Below, one piece after another: positions 15,966 to 21,797 of a stretch of DNA of 30,924 nt (the stretch's first letter is position 1; each line of letters opens with the position of its first letter). The position numbers were made by a program, and so were the translations under genes. The stretch covers positions 1 through 30,924 of the forward strand of contig JBHIAG010000014.1 of assembly GCA_046758465.1 (NCBI GenBank), given 5' to 3'. The notes beneath the pieces were generated by a model. That model saw only the letters and a program-made list of their open reading frames with translations, did not search any database and was not told the origin of the DNA. The stretch is from JBHIAG01 sp046758465 (GTDB taxonomy: Bacteria; Acidobacteriota; Terriglobia; Acidiferrales; 2-02-FULL-67-57).

Positions 15966-16020
15966 CCCCAGGCTTGTCCTGAGCCCCGAAGCTTCGGGGT
16001 CGAAGGACTCCTGCCTGGGG
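15966..16020. repeat. Nested 55-bp hairpin
   Basis: There are three concentric stems: CCCCAGGC/GCCTGGGG (15966-15973 with 16013-16020), GTCCT/AGGAC (15976-15980 with 16004-16008) and a perfect 16-bp palindrome CCCCGAAGCTTCGGGG (15984-15999). The GTCCTGAG...GAAGGAC core resembles a dispersed intergenic repeat seen in many environmental bacteria (recollection, not a search). On the minus strand it is 92 bp past the amidohydrolase stop. Confidence 0.75.
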
Positions 16021-16111
16021 AAGCACTGCCCAGCAGCCGAAGGAGACATGAGAGGGGACAAGTCCCTGCCCTACCCAAGCAAGCTACCAACCGGCCTCCG
16101 ATTGCCGCGGC

Positions 16112-17626
16112 TCAGGGCAGGTGGTGGCGGAGTACGCGGCCGGGCCGTGCCCCTGTGGCCTGGCCCGCGTCCCACACCAGTACACCGTTGACGAAGACTT
16201 TCTCCACCCCCTCGGGCAGCCGCGCCGGCTCCTGATAGGTCGAGCGGTCGAGAATGCGCTCCGAATCGAACACCACCAGGTCGGCTTTCATCCCTTCCGC
16301 AATCACGCCGCGGTCGGCCAGCCCCAACCGAGAAGCTGGCAGCGAGGTCATCTTGCGAATGGCTTCCTCCAGTGTCAGCCAGCCCCGCTCGCGCACGTAG
16401 CGGCCCAACACCTTGGGATAGGTGCCAGCGCTGCGCGGATGGCGTGAGCTGACGCCGCCGTCGCTCGCCACCATCACCCACGGCTGCGCGTAGAACGCCC
16501 GGATGTCTTCCTCGACCATCGAGCGGCCCACCACGCTCGCGCCGCCTTCGCGCACGATCTCGATGTAGAGTTCCACAGGTGTGATGCCACGCGCCTCGGC
16601 CACTTCGGCGAGCGTTTTGAACTCGTACTCGGGATGTTTCTGCGAGCGCGTGATAAGCACGTTGGCAGCACCGCCGACGTCGGCCAGGGCCGCGGCCACA
16701 CTCTCCGGGTCAGTGTGGCGGCGGTTGGGGACGAGCACGCTGATGGTCGAGGCCCAGGCCTGGTACGGATAGCAATCCGCCGTGATGTCCACGCCCGAGG
16801 CCCGTGCTTCCTCGATCAGACGAATCACCTCCGCTGCCTTGCCCCACACGGCTGTCACGGCCAACTTAAGGTGGGAAATCTCGACGGGCAAGCCGGCCTC
16901 GCGGCCGATGCGAATAGCTTCGCGGAGAGCCTCGAGCATGCGGTGGCCTTCGTCCCGAATGTGGGACATATAGACGCCGCCAGAGCGGGCGGCCACTCGG
17001 GCTAGCGCGATCACTTCCTCCGTGGTGCTTTGGAAACCCACGTCGTACTCCAGCCCGGTCGAAAGGCCCACAGCGCCCTCGCGCATCGCCGCTTCGACCA
17101 GCGCCGCCATCTGTGCGACCTCTTCTGGCCGGGCGGCACGCTGCCAGTCCTCGCCCATCACCCGACGCCGCAGGGTGGCGTGGCCCACGAAGCTCAACAC
17201 GTTCACCGCCGGTGGAGACCTCTCCAGCTCGTCCAAGAACTCGCCGATGGGAAACGCCGAGCCGCCGTCGGGCCCCATCACAATCGTGGTGATGCCCTGC
17301 GCCACCTGGGTGGGGGCCAGCAGCTGCTGCGCCAGCCCGCGCCGCGAGTGGTTGTGGATGTCAATGAAGCCGGGGGCCAGAACTCTGCCGGTTGCGTCAA
17401 CGACCTGTTCACCCGGCTCGGGCGCAAACGCCCCCACCGTCGTGATGCGGTCGCCGACAATACGCACGTTGCCCACCCGCGCCGGCCCGCCCCGCCCGTC
17501 TATAATCCGCGCCCCCACAATGACCGTTGAGCGCACTATCTCGTGCTGCGCTCGTGCCGCCGGGAGGTACACCACCGCTAGGAACACCGGTAGCAGAAGC
17601 CATAGTGCCTGTCTTACCTGTCTCAT
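16112..17626 (-). CDS. Secreted D-aminoacylase-type amidohydrolase
   Basis: A 504-residue metal-dependent hydrolase with a signal peptide (about residues 1-26, ending ARA), so it should work in the periplasm or outside. Family members remove N-acyl groups from D-amino acids. The first strand motif is HNH (His91, His93) in GFIDIHNHS; His222 (SHIRDE), His252 (ISHLKL) and Asp389 (VASDGG) match the ligands of the D-aminoacylase metal site. The ligand cysteine that family members carry in GNCG is replaced here (MGPDGGS, Asp120). The C-terminal KADLVVFD...VFVNGVLVWD is the usual composite beta-sandwich end. ATG at 17626 is preceded by AGGGGC. It is monocistronic, and the substrate is uncertain. Confidence 0.9.
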   Translation of the reverse strand: MRQVRQALWLLLPVFLAVVYLPAARAQHEIVRSTVIVGARIIDGRGGPARVGNVRIVGDRITTVGAFAPEPGEQVVDATGRVLAPGFIDIHNHSRRGLAQQLLAPTQVAQGITTIVMGPDGGSAFPIGEFLDELERSPPAVNVLSFVGHATLRRRVMGEDWQRAARPEEVAQMAALVEAAMREGAVGLSTGLEYDVGFQSTTEEVIALARVAARSGGVYMSHIRDEGHRMLEALREAIRIGREAGLPVEISHLKLAVTAVWGKAAEVIRLIEEARASGVDITADCYPYQAWASTISVLVPNRRHTDPESVAAALADVGGAANVLITRSQKHPEYEFKTLAEVAEARGITPVELYIEIVREGGASVVGRSMVEEDIRAFYAQPWVMVASDGGVSSRHPRSAGTYPKVLGRYVRERGWLTLEEAIRKMTSLPASRLGLADRGVIAEGMKADLVVFDSERILDRSTYQEPARLPEGVEKVFVNGVLVWDAGQATGARPGRVLRHHLP

Positions 17627-17645
17627 AGCCCCTAGTTTAGCATGG

Positions 17646-17674
17646 TTGTTGGCTTTCTCGCTGCTTGCTACAAT
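17646..17674 (+). promoter_or_regulatory. Sigma-70-type promoter of tRNA-Ser
   Basis: TTGTTG (17646-17651), a 17-bp spacer, then TACAAT (17669-17674). It would start transcription near 17681, giving a leader of about 49 nt before the tRNA. Confidence 0.6.
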
Positions 17675-17729
17675 CAGACGCCAGTCAGATTGTCTGCCGT
17701 TTCGCGGTTAACTTCTCACGCATGCGGCC

Positions 17730-17822
17730 GGAGGGGTGCCAGAGCGGTTGAATGGGCCCGCCTCGAAAGCGGGTAGGCTGTGATGAACGGCCTCGTGGGT
17801 TCGAATCCCACCCCCTCCGCCA
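17730..17822 (+). tRNA. tRNA-Ser (anticodon CGA)
   Basis: A class II tRNA. The acceptor GGAGGGG (17730-17736) pairs with CCCCTCC (17812-17818). The anticodon stem CCCGC/GCGGG holds the loop CTCGAAA, giving CGA, which reads UCG. A long variable arm (GGCTGTGATGAACGGCC region) is typical of tRNA-Ser. The T-arm is GTGGG-TTCGAAT-CCCAC, discriminator G17819, and CCA is encoded at 17820-17822. Confidence 0.97.
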
Positions 17823-18003
17823 AATTCCCGCTTGACTCAGGCATCGGACGGCGCACCGGCGGGGGAGGCATGGAGGCCGCCGAATGGGGTAGTCGAAACC
17901 AGTCAACCTCTGCAAGTATTTCTTGAGAAAGGCCTTAGCTTGGTGGGAGAGCGACTAGTCGGGACTAGGCTATGCCTGCAAGTAGCGGCGAGGTAGGTCT
18001 CAT

Positions 18004-18708
18004 ATGTTCCATATATTCACCAAGGCAGCGCTGGGACGCATGCGGCTGAAAGGGCTGTTGCTGGCCGCCCTGCTGGCGGCTCCGCCTGTGGCGGGGGTGG
18101 AGCAGGAGGCCCGCGTCCGGGGAGACCCCCGCGACGCCTGGCAGCGGCCCGCAGAGGTGCTGGATGCGCTCGGGGTGCGCGAAGGCTCCGTGGTTGCCGA
18201 TGTGGGCTGCGGAAGAGGCTACTTCACCGCCCACCTAGCGCGCCGGGTGGGCCCGGAGGGAGTGGTCTATGCGGTTGATATTGACGAAGCTGCGCTGGCT
18301 GCGGTCACGCGTCTCGTCGAGCGCAACCCCGCATGGCGGGGCCGGGTGCGACTGGTGCGCAGCCAGCCCGACGACCCGCGGCTACCCACAGGCCGGCTGG
18401 ACGTGGTGCTGATCGTTGACACCTACCACGAATTCCGCACCCCGGATGCGATGCTCGAAAAAATCTTCGCGGCACTCAAGCCCGGCGGCCGCGTCGGCAT
18501 CATTGACCGCGCCGCCGAACCCGGCCAGTCGCGCAGCGTCTACCGGCGGCGCCACCGCATCCCGAAAGAAATCGTTGTGAGAGAGGCGACCCGCCACAAC
18601 TTCATCCTCCTCCGCGAAGCACCCGGCTTCACCCGACCGCGAAGGAAAATTCCGATGTACTTTTTGGTCTTCCAGAAACCTGCGCGGCGTGCCGGCGGGC
18701 AGGACTAG
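18004..18708 (+). CDS. Methyltransferase-fold protein with export signal
   Basis: A 234-residue class I SAM-dependent methyltransferase domain behind a predicted signal peptide. Residues of about 14-32 are hydrophobic (LKGLLLAALLAAPPVAG). The catalytic fold is intact: VVADVGCGRGYFTAHLA (motif I, about 61-77), VVYAVDID (motif II), LDVVLIVDTYHEFRTP (motif IV), FAALKPGGRVGIIDRA (motif V-VI). The nearest familiar types are UbiE-like or arsenite methyltransferase-like. Export is odd because SAM is not expected outside the cytoplasm; the segment could instead be a membrane anchor. ATG at 18004 has AGG 6 nt upstream; ATG at 18040 is a possible shorter start. Its stop overlaps the convergent tadA stop by 4 bp. 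Confidence 0.8.
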   Translation: MFHIFTKAALGRMRLKGLLLAALLAAPPVAGVEQEARVRGDPRDAWQRPAEVLDALGVREGSVVADVGCGRGYFTAHLARRVGPEGVVYAVDIDEAALAAVTRLVERNPAWRGRVRLVRSQPDDPRLPTGRLDVVLIVDTYHEFRTPDAMLEKIFAALKPGGRVGIIDRAAEPGQSRSVYRRRHRIPKEIVVREATRHNFILLREAPGFTRPRRKIPMYFLVFQKPARRAGGQD

Positions 18709-19205
18709 CCGCGGCTTGCCCGCGTGACTTTCTCTTCCCCTACGGGGCGTATGGGCGCGCGGCGTTCGGCAAAAAACTTTTCAAGCACAGCGGCGCACGC
18801 CTGGGCCAGCACACCGGCACACACTTCGACGCGGTGGTTCAGGTAAGGAGCTTCGAGCAGGCACACCTGCGAGCGCACCACGCCCGCCTTGGGGTCGTCG
18901 GCGCCATAGATGAGCCGACGCACGCGCGCCTGCACCAGCGCGCCCGCGCACATCGCGCACGGCTCGAGCGTCACGTAGAGGTCCGCATCGTTCAGCCGGT
19001 AGTTGCCACACCGCGCGGCCGCTTGGCGCAAGGCCAGGATTTCGGCATGCGCAGTGGGATCGTTCAACGCAATCGAGCAGTTGTGCGCGCGAGCAATCAC
19101 CACGCCGTTGGCCACCACCACGGCACCTACAGGCACTTCGGCGGCGGCCGCGGCCGCTTGGGCTTCCTCCACTGCGAGCTGCATGAACTGTTCGTCGGAA
19201 TCCAT
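18705..19205 (-). CDS. tadA: tRNA-specific adenosine deaminase
   Basis: A 166-residue zinc deaminase that converts A34 to inosine in tRNA-Arg(ACG), the tRNA encoded at 8527-8603. The active site is complete: His53-Ala-Glu55 in PTAHAEI (zinc ligand and proton shuttle) and Pro82-Cys83-x2-Cys86 in TLEPCAMC (the other zinc ligands). RRLIYGADDPKAGVV is typical TadA. The start is ATG at 19205, 4 nt after the stop of the upstream TPR gene, so the two form an operon. Longer in-frame starts run into the TPR gene and are not family-like. Confidence 0.95.
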   Translation of the reverse strand: MDSDEQFMQLAVEEAQAAAAAAEVPVGAVVVANGVVIARAHNCSIALNDPTAHAEILALRQAAARCGNYRLNDADLYVTLEPCAMCAGALVQARVRRLIYGADDPKAGVVRSQVCLLEAPYLNHRVEVCAGVLAQACAAVLEKFFAERRAPIRPVGEEKVTRASRG

Positions 19206-19209
19206 GGCA

Positions 19210-20385
19210 CTACGGGCGGCGCTTGGCGCGGGCTTCGTCGACCTTGGTGAGCAATTGCTCCGCCGCTGCCTTGTAGGGGCTCTCGATCTCCACCACTTGC
19301 AGCAGATAGCGCCGCGCCGGCTCCAGTTGCCCCAGCTTGGCGTGGGCAAATCCCAGCCGAAAGAGGTTCCGCGCGTGCGCCACCAGCTTACCGCCCAGCA
19401 GCGGTTCCGCCTGGCGGAACTTCTCGATCGCTTCTGCTGTCTTTTTGCGACCGAGCTGCTTGTTCGGTTCCCTGTCTGCCCGGTGCATCAGGATGAGACC
19501 GCGAATCGAGTACGCCAGGCCTTTCCAAGTGTTCTGTTGCTGTGCCCACTGCTCTTCGCTCTGGTGTTCCGGCCGCGCCGCCTTGTCGGCCAGCTCGGGG
19601 ACTGCTTGCGCCAGGGTTTCGGCGCGCTCCAGGTGCTGACCCATTTCACTGAGCGCGTCAGCGGCGATGACATTTAGCAGAGGATTTTCGGGATCCCTTG
19701 CCAGGGTCTTTTCTCCGACTTCGAGTACCTTGTCGGCATTCATGGTTCGCTGATAGGCGCCCAGACACGCCTGGAAGGCGGAGGAGAAATAGCGGGAATC
19801 GGTGAAGGCATCGAGGTAGCGCTCGAACAACCCGGCCTGCATGGCAGGGTCACTCTGCTGGAGGCCGAGTTGATAGAGGCTGTATTCGAGAAACTGATAG
19901 TCCGGCCGGTGTCGCTCCAGCAGATTGGCTTTGTGGTTCTCCCAGATATCAGCCGGAGTGCCTTCCGGTGGCCCCGCCGCTTGCAACCGCTGCACCAGGC
20001 CTGCCGCCAGGATGCCGTAGTTAAACGCCTGCGCCACGTTCTGCTTCTGGGCAAAGGCACGGGTCAGGTTCGTCATCGTCGCAAAATCACTCGGGTCGAG
20101 CCGGAGCGCCTGCAGAGCGCTCAGGACGGCTTTGTCGAATTCGCCCGCTTTGAGATAGCTGGCTTGCAGCCGACGATAACCCAGCAGGCGCGCATCGCCG
20201 CGAAATTCCTGCACGAACTTTTCCAGCAACGCAATCTTCTTTGCCAGGTCGCTCTCTTGTTCAATCGCCAGCAGGGCACGGTCTTGCGGCGAACCGGCGG
20301 GAATGCCGGGGGTTTTGCCCAGTTGCGCCAGCCCCGCGACAGCACTCAGGGCTATCAACACACTCACCATAAGCGCCCGCTTCAT
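19210..20385 (-). CDS. Secreted TPR-repeat protein
   Basis: A 391-residue helical repeat protein with a signal peptide (about residues 1-20, MKRALMVSVLIALSAVAGLAQ). TPR-like helix pairs are visible: LLGYRRLQASYLKAGEFDKAVLSALQALRLDP near residues 73-104, NPLLNVIAADALSEMGQHLERAETLAQ in the middle, and ARNLFRLGFAHAKLGQLEPARRYLLQVVEIE near the end. TPR arrays bind other proteins; the partner is unknown. ATG at 20385 is fixed by AAGGAGG five nt upstream; an in-frame ATG at 20442 is rejected. It precedes tadA by 4 nt, an unusual pairing of an envelope protein with a tRNA enzyme. Confidence 0.85.
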   Translation of the reverse strand: MKRALMVSVLIALSAVAGLAQLGKTPGIPAGSPQDRALLAIEQESDLAKKIALLEKFVQEFRGDARLLGYRRLQASYLKAGEFDKAVLSALQALRLDPSDFATMTNLTRAFAQKQNVAQAFNYGILAAGLVQRLQAAGPPEGTPADIWENHKANLLERHRPDYQFLEYSLYQLGLQQSDPAMQAGLFERYLDAFTDSRYFSSAFQACLGAYQRTMNADKVLEVGEKTLARDPENPLLNVIAADALSEMGQHLERAETLAQAVPELADKAARPEHQSEEQWAQQQNTWKGLAYSIRGLILMHRADREPNKQLGRKKTAEAIEKFRQAEPLLGGKLVAHARNLFRLGFAHAKLGQLEPARRYLLQVVEIESPYKAAAEQLLTKVDEARAKRRP

Positions 20386-20544
20386 CGTTTCCTCCTTGCC
20401 CCTAGAACTTCTCGCTTCGTCAGCGCCGCAGGGACAAGCCACGCGACCCCATCGCCTCTGGCATTCCCACTAACCTGGCGCGCTCCGCGGATCTCTCGGC
20501 TCGCTCATTTTTGCGGTGCCCAGACCGAGCACTGCTCGACCGGG

Positions 20545-20709
20545 TCAAAAACCTACCGTGCCTTCCACGATGATCAGAACACCCACCAAGCCCAGCACCA
20601 GGCGCCACGCGCCGCTCACCACGGCGGCACCGGCCAAGACCAACAACCCCACACCGACGGCCGCGTAGAAAAGCCGGGCCGCCGGACCCAGATTCTTCTC
20701 CAACTTCAC
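20545..20709 (-). CDS. 54-aa DUF2892-like membrane protein
   Basis: A short gene starting with GTG at 20709 and ending at TGA 20545-20547. The protein opens MKLEKNLGPAARLFYAAVG and contains two hydrophobic segments (about residues 13-32 and 36-53) separated by SGAW, ending EGTVGF. This matches the small DUF2892 (YgaP membrane part) pattern: K.N.G..dR..R...G, then two helices around a W, and an end near G(F/C). The terminal Cys-Pro of many members is missing. AGGTG lies upstream of the GTG. It is divergent from the SDR gene (86 bp between starts), and its role is unknown. Confidence 0.65.
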   Translation of the reverse strand: MKLEKNLGPAARLFYAAVGVGLLVLAGAAVVSGAWRLVLGLVGVLIIVEGTVGF

Positions 20710-20795
20710 GGCTGCACCTGCCTTTTGTATTGGTATAGTAAGGCCCGGCCACCGCGAAAGTAAATAGACCTGGAGAACGCAACCAAGGAGATGCC

Positions 20796-21590
20796 ATGGA
20801 TCTAGGACTCAAAGACAAAGTCGCCGTTGTCGCCGCCGCCAGTCAGGGTCTTGGCCGTGCAGTGGCGGAAGCGCTGGCCGCAGAAGGCGCCCGGGTCGCT
20901 ATCTGCGCGCGGAACGCCGAACGGCTGGAAGCCACCGCCGCCGCCATCCGCGAACGTACTGGCGCCGAAGTGCTGGCGCAGGTTGCCGACGTCACGCGCG
21001 CCGCCGACATCCATCGCTTTGTGGCGCACGCCGTGGCCCGCTGGGGCCGCGTCCACATCGGTGTGGTGAATGCTGGCGGCCCGCCAGCGAAGGAGTTTTC
21101 CGCCATCACGCTGGAAGACTGGGACTGCGCGGTTGAGCTCACCCTGATGAGCGCCGTCCACTTCGCCCGCGAACTCCTGCCCGGAATGCGCCGACAGAAA
21201 TGGGGCCGGTTGATCTTTATGACCTCGGTAGCTGTCAAACAACCGATTGAGGTGTTGCTGCTTTCGAACGCTGTGCGCAGCGCGGTTACCGGCTTGGCCA
21301 AAAGCCTGGCTAACGAGTGCGGCCGGGACAACGTGCTCGTCAACACCGCCTGCCCCGGCTACACTCTCACGGAACGCCTGGAAGAACTGGCGGCGGCCCA
21401 GGCTGCGGAGAAAAAAGTATCGCCGGAGAAAATCTACGAAACTTGGCACTCCCAGATCCCACTCGGGCGGCTGGCCCGGCCCGAAGAGTTTGGCGCTGTG
21501 GTCGCGTTCCTGGCCTCGGAAAAGGCCAGCTACATCACCGGGACAAGCGTGGTGGTGGACGGCGGCTGGGTGCGCAGCCTGCTCGCCTAG
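20796..21590 (+). CDS. SDR-family oxidoreductase with altered active site
   Basis: A 264-residue short-chain dehydrogenase/reductase of the FabG-like type, usually NAD(P)H-dependent. ATG at 20796 follows AAGGAG. The Rossmann start is VVAAASQGLG (residues 11-20), then VNAGG (91-95) and Ser144 in MTSVAVKQP. Canonical members have Tyr-x3-Lys 13 residues after the Ser; here those positions are Ser157 and Arg161 (LSNAVRSAV). The cofactor end ACPGYTLTERL and the C-terminal ASYITGTSVVVDGGWVRSL are typical. A subgroup of FabG-like SDRs with SNxxR is known to me from annotation, but its chemistry is unclear. It is annotated at best as a 3-oxoacyl-ACP-reductase-like protein; the substrate is unknown. 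Confidence 0.88.
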   Translation: MDLGLKDKVAVVAAASQGLGRAVAEALAAEGARVAICARNAERLEATAAAIRERTGAEVLAQVADVTRAADIHRFVAHAVARWGRVHIGVVNAGGPPAKEFSAITLEDWDCAVELTLMSAVHFARELLPGMRRQKWGRLIFMTSVAVKQPIEVLLLSNAVRSAVTGLAKSLANECGRDNVLVNTACPGYTLTERLEELAAAQAAEKKVSPEKIYETWHSQIPLGRLARPEEFGAVVAFLASEKASYITGTSVVVDGGWVRSLLA

Positions 21591-21599
21591 GACACAAGA

Positions 21600-21731
21600 C
21601 TAGTCCTCTTCCACGTGCTCAAACTCTTCCCGCGGGCCGCCGCAGTCCGGGCAGCGGTCCGGCGGTTCAGCCGCCGACACAATGTAGCCGCAGCGCAGGC
21701 ACCGCCAGACCAGATTGATAAACATCTGCAT
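21600..21731 (-). CDS. 43-aa rubredoxin-like zinc-ribbon protein
   Basis: A very short gene: ATG at 21731 with GAGGGGC just upstream, stop TAG at 21600-21602. The protein has two Cys knuckles, CLRCGY (11-16) and CPDCGGPREEF (27-37), the layout of rubredoxin-like or zinc-ribbon domains that hold one Fe or Zn. The acidic end (EHVEED) is typical of rubredoxin-like small proteins. The first knuckle is closed by GYI and the second by GGP, as in the domain that ends rubrerythrins. It is convergent with the SDR gene (9 bp between stops) and divergent from the M1 peptidase. It could be an electron carrier or a metal-binding accessory. Confidence 0.75.
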   Translation of the reverse strand: MQMFINLVWRCLRCGYIVSAAEPPDRCPDCGGPREEFEHVEED

Positions 21732-21744
21732 AGCTGCCCCTCGC

Positions 21745-21750
21745 TATAAT
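21745..21750 (+). promoter_or_regulatory. Candidate -10 box of the M1 peptidase gene
   Basis: TATAAT at 21745-21750 lies within the imperfect palindrome CGCTATAATAAGCG, 47 nt before the ATG at 21798. No convincing -35 is found at usual spacing. The same stretch read on the other strand (TTATTATAGC) lies just ahead of the rubredoxin-like gene's ribosome site. Confidence 0.4.
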
Positions 21751-21797
21751 AAGCGACCTTTGCCCGCGACACCGATGCCGCTGGCTCCGAGGTAACT

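Larger units (their letters stand above)
15690..16111. other. Gene-free region packed with palindromic elements
   Basis: No gene is supported between nuoI and the amidohydrolase gene. Three different palindromic elements (15798-15859, 15891-15944, 15966-16020) follow each other with gaps of about 20-30 bp. Both flanking genes are on the minus strand, so the elements lie downstream of the amidohydrolase gene and upstream of nuoI. Confidence 0.7.

Noticed and set aside
17685..17915. 76-codon open frame reading GWDSNPRGRSSQPTRF
   Set aside because: This is the reverse complement of tRNA-Ser, a well-known source of false proteins.
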